Origin: Labia minor
Taxonomy: Eukaryota; Arthropoda; Insecta; Dermaptera; Spongiphoridae
NCBI GenBank assembly: GCA_963082975.1
Contig: OY720350.1
Coordinates: 7,273,488-7,337,487, forward strand
Direction of reading: 5' to 3'
Length of the DNA stretch: 64,000 nt
The notes below the pieces were generated by a model. That model did not search any database, was not told the origin of the DNA, and saw only the letters and a program-made list of their open reading frames with translations. Numbering within the stretch: the stretch's first letter is position 1; every line of letters begins with the position of its first letter. A program made the translations under genes and the position numbers. Shown one piece after another: positions 1 through 8,402 of the stretch.

Positions 1-1426
1 CGTGATTCTCGATTGACCCGCGCTCCTAGACATCAACAGATGTTGATTTGTATATAGCTGACATCCCTCCGGAACGGTAACGATGCCTTGTTGATGTAGT
101 TGGATATCATCGAATCTAGGTTTGCTATTGGTACGGCAACTTTGCCGGGCCACTTGAGGTCGTGATATACTATAATACCAATGGGAACCAGAATATGATG
201 GTTCCCAAAAAATCAGTAATCGCCCCTAATAACACTTCCCATGAGCAGTAACTGTCTAGATGCTCCGCGTGTTTGAAGAAGAGGGCGCTGACACAACTGA
301 GTTGGGATCGGGCTACGAGTGGGATAGGCTGTTGACACACCATCGGCTCCCGTCCCCGGCAGCTGTCCACATATCTATGTTCTAGCGTGGTATATTTTTG
401 GTGGTCATGCGTTACGAGGATCCACGGGGAAATTTTCACTAGCTTGGTCCTCACTCCCCCCCGAGCTGTCGGCACAACATGAACGAAATATATTGTTCCT
501 GACTGGGATACTGTCTTCAACGGAAGTGAGATCACGAAACGGATAGCGTTCTTGACACTATACACTTTCACTAATGATGTATCATAGTACTTATAAACAA
601 ATCGTAATTCTAGCGGGGTCAGCCATTCCTGTCCTTCGGGGAGTTTCTTATTTATATCTATCATTAATTCTAATAACATTTTTGGGTTGATCAATCGCGC
701 ATCGAGGCGTCCCGCTGCCGCCGATTGAACAATCCCGAGGACATCCTCTAACCAGTTTCGAACTGACGTCACTGCTTGCCCCAGGCGTCGTGTCTTAGTC
801 ATTAATTCTAACGCTTCTTGAAAAAATTTTTCGGCTGCGTTTTGCCGTCCAAGTGTCCAATTAAAATTTCGGTCTATCAAAGTGGCTAATTCCAATAATG
901 TTCTAGCATGCTGTTTAATCAAGTCGAAATTTTGATTAGTTTTATGGTCGAGTTGGTCTAATGCTGTGATTTGATCATCGAAGTAATGACTCATTTGTTC
1001 ATTAACTTCATTTAAATTTTGTAATCTGGTATTCAATTCCACCAGATCTTCATTATCTAAAGTTCCGAAAATGAATTTTAAAACGTGCCCCCCCGCGTCC
1101 ACCAGACCACGTCGACTTCGCGCCGGGGGTAGCATTTCACTCAAATGTGAAATAATCCCCTCCGTCATCTCGAAACTGGTCTTAATATAGGACATATCCT
1201 CCTTAAAATCTATTGCCTTCAAAGGTTCTCCTTCTAAGAGAGCGTATCGGTCATCCTGTAATTTCTCCAGAGAATTCCTGATGACCGATACCTTCCCTTG
1301 AATCTCTTTCACGTCGACTTCCGTTACAATCCGCCACTCATCTCCCGTAATTACCACATCGTCGACTGGTTCAAAATAGACTCCCAGTGGCATTATCTCC
1401 TCCCTCTCCCCCGCCTGCTTCCCCAT
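1..1426 (-). pseudogene. env: env: baculovirus F-like envelope glycoprotein, frameshifted and cut by the window edge
   Basis: The open frame runs from the ATG at 1426 to a TAG at 170 (418 codons). A furin-type site RSRR at residues 103-106 is followed by a glycine-rich hydrophobic stretch and the FGTLD motif, the F-protein fusion-peptide region. Coiled-coil-like heptads follow (about 125-200), then a Cys-containing ectodomain. Near 205-230 the reading shifts by one base, probably at the six-T run around 213-220: the F-type motif ending in a PEGC core continues in another frame down to position 1. The family mediates membrane fusion of enveloped insect viruses and errantiviruses. The N-terminus has no obvious signal peptide, so one may be supplied by an upstream spliced leader. 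The C-terminal membrane anchor lies outside the window. A sequencing error in the homopolymer is an alternative to true decay. Confidence 0.85.
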
Positions 1427-1443
1427 CGCATCGTTAGTTTGGC

Positions 1444-1468
1444 CTGTGAGAGAAGAAACAAAGAAACA
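1444..1468 (-). promoter_or_regulatory. Candidate 3' splice acceptor for env mRNA
   Basis: Between the pol stop (1469-1471) and the env ATG (1424-1426) the minus strand reads a pyrimidine tract of about 20 bases ending in CACAG, with the AG at 1445-1444. This is a textbook acceptor placed exactly in the pol-env gap. Env of gypsy-type elements is known to be made from a spliced subgenomic RNA, and this site fits that role. The matching donor was not located. Confidence 0.7.
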
Positions 1469-4400
1469 TTACTCCTTTTTTTTATGGAAATTCCAAATGG
1501 TTCTCTTTTTAGGACGCCCTACCCCTCTCTTTTTTGGTGGGACTCCAACGGGTGGTTTACTCGTATTAGGGTTCTTTGTCGCCCCGGCTGTTGTGGGAGG
1601 TCTTGTCCCCGGGCTACTGGTACTGGGTTGGGCCTCCACGCTACCCCTAACCGGGACATCTCTATTGGGTGGTGTGTGAGGAGGGTGTGCATTCTGGTCC
1701 CGAGTGTTGGGTGATTTCTCCGGGCTAGCCGGGGAATCTATATCCTCCCACCCCTCCTCCCTTTGATTTTCTTCATCCTGCGAAGTTTGTCCTGTTTCCC
1801 CTTGAGTAACGTGCTCACCGGTCTCTGTCTCCTGTCGCCCAGACTCTGGATCTCTTCTGTCAATTCTGAGGGATTCCTCTTCCCTTAGTGCTTCTGCGAT
1901 GTCTATTTCATCTTGGCTTTCTAAATTAATTACAGGAGGTGTTTCCTTCTCCCCTTCGGGCTCGATCTCCTCTATCTCGCTGGGTCTTGCGGAATAATCT
2001 AGTTGTCCTACTCCATTCCAATTGGGCTGGGAGTCATTCTGTTCTCGCCACGGACTCAATGAAATGTCCTCTTCCCCTGACCACACATCGTCTTCCGAAT
2101 CGCTCTCCCAAATTCGGTTTTTCTCCTCTTCATCATCAGTTGGCGTTGGGGTTCCAATGGCCGCTGGTGTGTATATGTGTACTCTCACCGGGTAGTCGGG
2201 GGTTAGCTCTTTTAGCCACTTCTTGACTTGTACCCATTTGAGGCCGTCCATTCCGCATCCTAAGCGCGGAACCGCCAATGCTGGGATTCCTACCTCGGTC
2301 GCCTTCAGTAGAAGGTTCTTGATTGTCATTTTCACGTTTTCAGGGCGCGGCTTGTCACTCGCTTTTGTTTTCGTGACACAGTGAAGTATTACTCTATCTG
2401 GGTGGTATTGTACTAGGATCTCTCCGATGGTTGGTTCTGGGATCTTTTCGCAAGGGTGCCTCGGATAGGTGTCTCGTATAGTTTTTGCAACACCTTGGGA
2501 CATGCGTAAGTCGGCCGATACGCAATGAGCTAAGGCGTAATTTTTGGGTGCCATCAACATATCTCCCGTGTGTTCATATACACGGTTCACTCCGCGGCGT
2601 TCTATATTGGCTGGTTTCAAACGATTCACATGTATGTTGACAATCTTAGTGGGGCTCCACCACACTCCATATACCACTTCGGAATTTTTTGTCGCTATCG
2701 TGTAGGGGCCCTTCCAAGGCTTATAAAATTTCCGAGCTTCTGACTCTTTCAGAACGGGGTTGTATACATATACTTCATCCCCTACCTCTAACCTTCGGAA
2801 TTTTCGATGTTTATTAGCCTGTTTCCTGCTCGCCTGTAACCTGGCTTCCGACTGATTTATCGACCGTTGTTGTAGATGTTCTATCCGGTCGCACAAGTCG
2901 TTTAGATATGCCCATCTATCTGGCCCTTCTTGATGATGTTGATTTTTTACGGTGATATTAATGTCTGTTTCCCGGCCGAATGCTAACACATTCGGCGAAA
3001 ACCCAGTGCTGGAATGGGGTCCGCTCCGATAAGCCATTAACGCGTATGGCAACCAAACATCCCAGTCTTTACCGTCTGTTCTCACCCACGGTCGAAGCAT
3101 CTCATTTATTGTTTTGTGTACCCTTTCCACTCGTCCGTTCGATTCTGGATGATAGGCTGTTGTTTGTACCTTCTTTATTCCTAAACGTTGACATAGTCCC
3201 AGGAATAGTTTAGAGGTGAAATTTCTTCCTTGATCGGTTAAGATGATTTCTGGGATCCCATGCCGGCTTATTACTTCTTCCGTGAGCGCACGGATCACTC
3301 TGGCCGCTGTTTGGTTCGGCATGGGTATCGCTTCCAAGTACCGGGAGTAGTGATCTAGTACCGTCAAAAGGTATCTATTACCTCGGGTGGACTTCGGGAA
3401 TTCCACGACATCTAGTGCTATCATTTGGAAGGGCCTTCTGGGGATCTCATGTGGTTGAACGGGAGCTCGAAGTCCAGTTGGCGACTTCATCTGGGTACAT
3501 ATACTACACTGTTTCACCCAGGACTCTACGTCCCGTTCCATTCCCTCCCAAAAATATTGTCGCTGGATTCGTGATAAGGTTCCCTGTACCCCTCTATGCC
3601 CCGCCGTGGGTCTATCATGATTCTCTTCCAGTATCATGGGCACCTTTTCTCGGGGTACCATTAGACGGGTTTGGTGATCATCTACTACGTACAAACACCC
3701 ATCGGATCTTGCTTGGGCTTTGCCGCTCCGTGCCCACCGCTGACAGTCCTCATCTTGATCTTGTGATTCGCGCCATTCTTTTTCGGTCGCTGTGGTTCTC
3801 AATAAAGTTCGAATCGTATGCACCTTCGACTCAGGGCCTTCCTCACTAACTTTCACCCTGCTGAGAGCATCCGCATTCCGATGTAACTTCCCCGGTCGAT
3901 GTTCTACTGTATAGTCATATTCCGCCAGTCGTAGCGCCCATCGTGTCAACCGCTGTGACGGATCATGCAGACTTAACATCCATTTCAAGGCCGCGTGGTC
4001 AGTTATCAGTTGGAATTTCCTCCCATATAGGTAACACCGAAATTGTTGCGTCGCCCACACTACAGCAAGTAGTTCTTTCTCCGTTACTGTGTAGTTACTT
4101 TCGGCCTTGTTCAACGTTCGACTGGCGTACGCAATCGGCCTTTCATATCCGTCTCGACGCTGTGATAACACTGCGCCTAAAGCCTCGTTCGAGGCGTCTG
4201 TGGCCAAGATAAACGGCAGTGTGAAATCTGGATAAACGAGTACGGTGTCACTACACAGGAATTTTGTGAGAGAAAGAAACGCTTGTTCCTGGTCCTTCCC
4301 CCATTGGAACTTCTGGTCTTTCTTCGTGAGGACCGTCAATGGCTTCGCAATATTAGCATACTCAGGGATAAACCTCCTGTACCACCCTGAGAGTCCCAGA

Positions 4401-6436
4401 AACTGTTGTATCTCTTTTACGTTTTTCGGTTGTGGGTAGTTATTAATCGCTTCCACTGTTTTTGGATCGGGTCGAACTCCATCTTTCCCCACCCGATGCC
4501 CCAGGTACCCCACTTCTCCCACCGCGAAATGACATTTCTCTAGTTGTATTTGCAGTCTTGCCTGTCGGAGGCATTCGAATACGTTTCGCAACCTTCTTTG
4601 ATGTTCTGTAAATGTTGTACCAAATACTACCACATCATCTAGATATACGAAACATTCGCTTCCCTTAATTCCAGCCAACACCCGATCCATCAAGCGTTGG
4701 AAAGTAGCTGGAGCCCCGGCTAAACCGAACGGCATTCTTGCGTACTCAAAATGCCCCATAAAAGTAGTGAATGCGGTTTTCTCTCTATCTTCTGGAGCTA
4801 CCTGAATTTGGTGGTACCCACTTGCCAGGTCTAGGGTAGTGAAATATTGTGCATTTCCTAAGGATTCTAGCGTCTCCGTGATATTAGGTATCGGATACAC
4901 CGGAATCTTCGTTACACTGTTCAGAGCTCGGTAGTCAGTACAAAATCGATATTTAACCCTCCCGTCTGTACTCTTTTTGGGTACTAGTACTACGGGTGCT
5001 GACCATGGCGAATCTGATTCTACAATCACTCCTTCTTCTAGCATCTTCCCGATCTGTTTTTCTACTTCGGGTCTCATCGCATGCGGCACTCTATAGGGTC
5101 GTTTAAAGATGGGAGCCGATCCTTCAGTGACAATTTTATGCTTCACACCTAGTGCACAACCCAATCCCGTTGTTCCCTCTTCATACATCAATGAAGCATA
5201 TTCGTTCAATAGCTCGAACATCTGATGTTGGTGATTTTTAGGCAGGTGGGTCAACTTTTCCTTGAACTTAGATACCCATTGATGTTTGGTTTCTTGTTCA
5301 ACCACCTGCACTCGGCAAATACAACTTTGGTCTAATATTGGTATCGTGCTGGCTTTGGCAAGTTGTTGGCGACGATCTATCACTGCCTCCCTACTAGATA
5401 AGTTTATTACTCTGACCGGTACACTTCCTTTCTCGACTCTCACACAAGTCCGCCCTACTCGTAACACTGGTTGCGCCAATATAACCGGTTCCACTACCAT
5501 TTCTGAGCCATCTTGTGCATTATCTACCTCAGCCCAGACCACTACCTCGGACCACGCCGGAATTACTTTCCTCTGTTTTGCTCTCACGACCTCCTCTGGC
5601 AATCCTTCTACCCCTGTGACAGGCGGAATGCCACTAATGGCTTCAAATTCCGTGTCCTCTTTCCCAGTGCTAATTACCCTTGCCCTCACGTCCTCTTCTG
5701 GCCCTCCTTCTATCCCGGTGACAGGCGGAATGCCACTAATGGCTTCAAATTCCGTGTCATCCTTTCTAGTGCCAATTACTCGCGCTCTCACGACCTCCTC
5801 TTGCACTTCTATCCCGGTGACAGGCGGAATGCCACTAATGGCTCCAAATTCCGTGTCATCAGTTTCAGTGCTAACTACTCCTCTAGGTCGTTCCAGGGGA
5901 ATAATCTCCAAATTACTCCCATCCCCAACGCCCCTTTTCCCTTTCCCGTTACCTCGTGCTGTGCCGTTCCAACGGCACTCCCTTTTCTGCACATCAATCA
6001 CCGCTCCCAAAGCGGTCAACACATCCATTCCCAGGAGCCCATCTCCCGCTATTCGTACATCGCAAATAATGAATGGATGCATGATTCTTTTCTTCGTCAC
6101 CAGTATCGGAAGCATTTGTTGACCACTAATGGGCAACAGATCTCCCGTAACTCCACACGCATTTCGCGGATATCCCATTACAGGGATATCTGGAATAGGA
6201 GCTTTTAAGATCGACACTTCCGACCCCGTGTCCACTAGCATCTCCAATTCCCGTCCCCCTATACTCAGTCTCACTCTAGTAGCCTTATCCGCATTGGTGT
6301 TGATTGCGGTTACCAGGAGAGATCCGAATCTCTTCGGACTCACTCTTGGGGCGGAGGGAGTCCGAACTCTTTTGGGGCCACTTGCGTATGGATGTTTTCT
6401 TCGGCCACACACTTCACCTGGGGAGGTCGGGGACAC
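1469..6436 (-). CDS. pol: pol: protease-RT-RNase H-integrase polyprotein with a C-terminal macro domain
   Basis: A 1655-codon frame with no internal stop. Domains in order: aspartic protease DTG at 69-71; three 33-34-residue repeats starting with DTEF at 194, 227 and 261; reverse transcriptase with YLDD at 598-601; RNase H with acidic residues near D747, E788, D813 and D856; integrase zinc finger H940, H947, C977, C980; integrase core D1009, D1068, E1104 (exact D-35-E spacing); a GPY/F-like module near 1230-1260; macro domain about 1286-1426; acidic low-complexity tail ending in a GRPKKR AT-hook-like basic patch. It is read as Gag-Pol through the -1 shift at 6370-6376, so the ATG at 6436 is probably not used. 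All catalytic residues seen are intact, which suggests recent activity. It overlaps gag by about 97 bases and lies in the same frame as env. Confidence 0.96.
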   Translation of the reverse strand: MSPTSPGEVCGRRKHPYASGPKRVRTPSAPRVSPKRFGSLLVTAINTNADKATRVRLSIGGRELEMLVDTGSEVSILKAPIPDIPVMGYPRNACGVTGDLLPISGQQMLPILVTKKRIMHPFIICDVRIAGDGLLGMDVLTALGAVIDVQKRECRWNGTARGNGKGKRGVGDGSNLEIIPLERPRGVVSTETDDTEFGAISGIPPVTGIEVQEEVVRARVIGTRKDDTEFEAISGIPPVTGIEGGPEEDVRARVISTGKEDTEFEAISGIPPVTGVEGLPEEVVRAKQRKVIPAWSEVVVWAEVDNAQDGSEMVVEPVILAQPVLRVGRTCVRVEKGSVPVRVINLSSREAVIDRRQQLAKASTIPILDQSCICRVQVVEQETKHQWVSKFKEKLTHLPKNHQHQMFELLNEYASLMYEEGTTGLGCALGVKHKIVTEGSAPIFKRPYRVPHAMRPEVEKQIGKMLEEGVIVESDSPWSAPVVLVPKKSTDGRVKYRFCTDYRALNSVTKIPVYPIPNITETLESLGNAQYFTTLDLASGYHQIQVAPEDREKTAFTTFMGHFEYARMPFGLAGAPATFQRLMDRVLAGIKGSECFVYLDDVVVFGTTFTEHQRRLRNVFECLRQARLQIQLEKCHFAVGEVGYLGHRVGKDGVRPDPKTVEAINNYPQPKNVKEIQQFLGLSGWYRRFIPEYANIAKPLTVLTKKDQKFQWGKDQEQAFLSLTKFLCSDTVLVYPDFTLPFILATDASNEALGAVLSQRRDGYERPIAYASRTLNKAESNYTVTEKELLAVVWATQQFRCYLYGRKFQLITDHAALKWMLSLHDPSQRLTRWALRLAEYDYTVEHRPGKLHRNADALSRVKVSEEGPESKVHTIRTLLRTTATEKEWRESQDQDEDCQRWARSGKAQARSDGCLYVVDDHQTRLMVPREKVPMILEENHDRPTAGHRGVQGTLSRIQRQYFWEGMERDVESWVKQCSICTQMKSPTGLRAPVQPHEIPRRPFQMIALDVVEFPKSTRGNRYLLTVLDHYSRYLEAIPMPNQTAARVIRALTEEVISRHGIPEIILTDQGRNFTSKLFLGLCQRLGIKKVQTTAYHPESNGRVERVHKTINEMLRPWVRTDGKDWDVWLPYALMAYRSGPHSSTGFSPNVLAFGRETDINITVKNQHHQEGPDRWAYLNDLCDRIEHLQQRSINQSEARLQASRKQANKHRKFRRLEVGDEVYVYNPVLKESEARKFYKPWKGPYTIATKNSEVVYGVWWSPTKIVNIHVNRLKPANIERRGVNRVYEHTGDMLMAPKNYALAHCVSADLRMSQGVAKTIRDTYPRHPCEKIPEPTIGEILVQYHPDRVILHCVTKTKASDKPRPENVKMTIKNLLLKATEVGIPALAVPRLGCGMDGLKWVQVKKWLKELTPDYPVRVHIYTPAAIGTPTPTDDEEEKNRIWESDSEDDVWSGEEDISLSPWREQNDSQPNWNGVGQLDYSARPSEIEEIEPEGEKETPPVINLESQDEIDIAEALREEESLRIDRRDPESGRQETETGEHVTQGETGQTSQDEENQREEGWEDIDSPASPEKSPNTRDQNAHPPHTPPNRDVPVRGSVEAQPSTSSPGTRPPTTAGATKNPNTSKPPVGVPPKKRGVGRPKKRTIWNFHKKKE
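2158..2580 (-). other. TARG1/OARD1-like macro domain within pol (about residues 1286-1426)
   Basis: This segment lies between the integrase C-terminus and the acidic tail. It reads LAHCVSADLRMSQGVA, then VTKTKASDKP, then PRLGCGMDGLKW, ending VHIYTPAA. These match, in order, the signature blocks of the human ADP-ribosyl-acceptor hydrolase TARG1 (OARD1). The catalytic pair known in TARG1 (Lys84, Asp125) corresponds to K1356 and D1397 here, with the same 41-residue spacing. The family binds ADP-ribose and removes ADP-ribose from glutamate or aspartate, and also deacetylates O-acetyl-ADP-ribose. Activity here is inferred, not shown. The domain has no homologue in standard gypsy pol and was probably captured from a host or virus. 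Confidence 0.88.
5590..5860 (-). repeat. Three in-frame tandem repeats of about 100 bp in pol
   Basis: The block DTEFxAISGIPPVTG recurs three times between protease and reverse transcriptase, 33 and 34 residues apart, each followed by a glutamate-rich VRA segment. Near-identical DNA (for example ATGCCACTAATGGCT on the plus strand) shows the duplications are recent. The frame is preserved through every unit. Confidence 0.9.
6333..6376 (-). promoter_or_regulatory. -1 ribosomal frameshift signal: CCCAAAA heptamer plus hairpin
   Basis: On the minus strand, C CCA AAA in the gag frame (6376-6370) becomes CCC AAA in the pol frame, the canonical X XXY YYZ slip. Three bases downstream is a perfect 9-bp stem, TTCGGACTC (6366-6358) pairing with GAGTCCGAA (6341-6333), around a 16-base loop. 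The gag stop TGA (6342-6340) lies inside the 3' arm. The frame arithmetic of gag and pol fits exactly a -1 shift. Confidence 0.88.
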
Positions 6437-7341
6437 TGCCTTATAAAGTGCTCCCTACTCCCGCACCTATAGCATCCTTCACGAGGTTTGATGTTCCCTC
6501 TTTTCTCTGTACCCCCAATGGTACTATTCGGTTCCCTCTTTATGGGGCACATCCGAGCCATGTGTCCCTCCCGATTACAATTGTAACACCTGCCCCTAAT
6601 CGCAGGGTTACTCGTGAACCGTGTGTTGTCTCTACGTCTCCATGGGTAGGTAAAGCGGGTTTCCGGGACATTCCTTCCCTCTTTTTCCCACCGTTGCGCA
6701 ATCTGTAAGGCTCCTTCCTCGGTCGTGGGGGCTGCTACTCGGGCTTGTCTACCCGGTTCGCCTCTGAGCCCTTCTAGAAACCGAGCCAATAGGGTAATTC
6801 CTGTACCCGCCCAATCTATCCCGGCCATTGCATCTCGTAATCTATCTAGATAATCCGCTGCACTCTCTTGCGGAGTTTGACCCATAGTCAGGACCATTCT
6901 CATCCTTTGGGTGGCCGTGTCTTCCGGCTTGAACCTCGCTCTCAGTTGTTCCTTCACCCCTTCCCAAGTGATATCTCCTGGTAAATTTCTGACGACTCTC
7001 AACGCCGTTCCCTCCAGCTTCCATTCCAAGACCTCCCTCCTCTGGTCCTCGGGTATGTTACCCATTTTGGCCAATTGCTCAAATTTATTGAGGAATAGGT
7101 CAATCTGTCCTGTCCCCGTCCAGGGCGACATCCCCTCCACTATTCCCCAATTAGGGTCTCGATTGACGCGTACCTCCACGGGACCAGCCGCCCCAGTCAG
7201 ATTTGATAACTGGGCCTGCAATTGTCCTAATTGTTGTTCCAAATTATGGATCTGTTCCTCCATGTTTCGTGGGGGTGCTTTCAACTTCGATGTTGAGCAA
7301 ACACCAGGTCTAGGGTTTAATTTTATCGTACTCTCCCTCAC
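6340..7341 (-). CDS. gag: gag: capsid/nucleocapsid with two CCHC zinc knuckles
   Basis: 333 codons. An N-terminal coiled-coil-like segment (about 27-48) precedes a retrotransposon capsid region (about 70-215) with a YLDRLRD-type block. Two CX2CX4HX4C knuckles follow at C252-C265 and C290-C303; these bind RNA during packaging. The longest frame starts at 7341, but the ATG at residue 27 (7263) opens directly on the coiled coil and is an equally good start. The 3' end overlaps pol and carries the frameshift signal. No internal stops. Confidence 0.94.
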   Translation of the reverse strand: MRESTIKLNPRPGVCSTSKLKAPPRNMEEQIHNLEQQLGQLQAQLSNLTGAAGPVEVRVNRDPNWGIVEGMSPWTGTGQIDLFLNKFEQLAKMGNIPEDQRREVLEWKLEGTALRVVRNLPGDITWEGVKEQLRARFKPEDTATQRMRMVLTMGQTPQESAADYLDRLRDAMAGIDWAGTGITLLARFLEGLRGEPGRQARVAAPTTEEGALQIAQRWEKEGRNVPETRFTYPWRRRDNTRFTSNPAIRGRCYNCNREGHMARMCPIKREPNSTIGGTEKRGNIKPREGCYRCGSREHFIRQCPRPPQVKCVAEENIHTQVAPKEFGLPPPQE

Positions 7342-7504
7342 TTAAATACTCCCAAATTTCCGTATCCCTGCTCTCAGAATTTTACTTTATCTTTGGTTTG
7401 AAAGGAATTAACTATTAACAAAATATTCCCATTTTAATTAAATGTTATCGATGCAATCCTCAAAATTTTGCTTAATTATTTTACTCTCTACCCCTAAACC
7501 CTCA
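7342..7504 (-). other. Retroelement leader between PBS and gag
   Basis: A stretch of about 160 bases, AT-rich, with no open frame of note; its position matches the untranslated, packaging-signal-bearing leader of LTR elements. No motif was recognised. Confidence 0.6.
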
Positions 7505-7522
7505 ACCCCACACCTGACACCA
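7505..7522 (-). other. Primer-binding site, tRNA-Leu-like
   Basis: Two bases after the LTR end the minus strand reads TGGTGTCAGGTGTGGGGT. TGG complements a tRNA CCA end, and TGGTGTCAGG fits a tRNA-Leu acceptor. Position and sequence identify the minus-strand DNA primer site; the exact tRNA is inferred. Confidence 0.8.
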
Positions 7523-7524
7523 GT

Positions 7525-8391
7525 TGTAATGGGCCGCGTACTTACTTGCACCAATGCTAGAAAGAAGGTACGAGATCATGCCACCTATATGCGACGAATG
7601 TGTTAATTGTTTATTAAAAACATCATTTAATTTATTTCAAGTATAATTTATTTAATTTGTTCATTTAATTAGGATACAATTATAAATCAAATTTAAATCA
7701 TTAATATATTCACATACAATTTATTTAATTTAACTTGTTTATTTAATTAATTTTACATTAATTCCTTCAATCATAATTTATATTATTTAATTTATTTATT
7801 CAATCAATTTTACATTAATTCTTTCAATTATAACTTATTTAATTCAACTTGCTTATTTAATTAATTTTATATTAATTCAGTTAATCATAATTCATATTAT
7901 TTACTTTATTTATTCAATCAATTTTACATTAACTTATTTAATATATCTTATCCAAATTAATTCATTTATTTAATCAATTTCATACGAATTTATTCAAATG
8001 CATTTAATGTAATTAAATTTGCTTTACTCACACTCCCCTGGCCAGGAACACAGATTCACTAAACAGATCAAAATTAACACACACATCTTATAATTATCGA
8101 TAATTCAATCACTTATTCTCTCGTGTACATTCTCCACTGCCTGCCACACTCTCGCTCGCTTTAGGTTCATCTCACCTTGAGCCTCCCCTCCTTCCCCTTT
8201 CGCCATCTCCTTCTCTCATCCTCTGTCTCCGTTGCACCCATTAGTAATCTTTCTTTTCTTACATAACGATCACCCTTGATTATATTTTTCCCACGGCTTA
8301 AAGAATGCCAACTCAACTTCCTTCTTATTATTCTAACACATTCTCACTATATAATAATGTATATTATATAATATATTTCCAATACATTACA
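7525..8391 (-). repeat. 5' LTR of the env-bearing retroelement (867 bp)
   Basis: The plus-strand ends are TGTAATG (7525) and CATTACA (8385-8391), a perfect 7-bp inverted terminal pair with TG...CA. The PBS lies 2 bases inside the element. The LTR is very AT-rich with TTTAATT-type repeats at 7600-8000 and a more GC-containing part at 8030-8270. It should hold the element promoter and polyadenylation signal, but I could not fix a TATA box or cap site. The second LTR is outside the window, so its age cannot be estimated. Confidence 0.85.
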
Positions 8392-8402
8392 ACAATAAGT
8401 GT

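Larger units (their letters stand above)
1..8391 (-). mobile_element. Env-bearing Ty3/gypsy LTR retroelement, 3' end beyond the window
   Basis: The parts seen, in minus-strand order, are a 5' LTR, primer-binding site, leader, gag, pol in the -1 frame, an env splice acceptor and env. The 3' LTR and polypurine tract would lie left of position 1. The domain order PR-RT-RNaseH-IN places it in Ty3/gypsy (Metaviridae). The baculovirus-F-like env makes it errantivirus-like in layout, but the CCHC knuckles in gag and the macro domain in pol are unlike a classic Drosophila gypsy. Gag and pol are open throughout; env carries one frameshift. The target duplication cannot be tested because only one outer flank is visible. 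Confidence 0.93.

Noticed and set aside
5286..6208. Long plus-strand open frames opposite pol
   Set aside because: They lie antisense to the conserved protease and repeat region of pol and show no domains; they are shadows of the repeated coding DNA.
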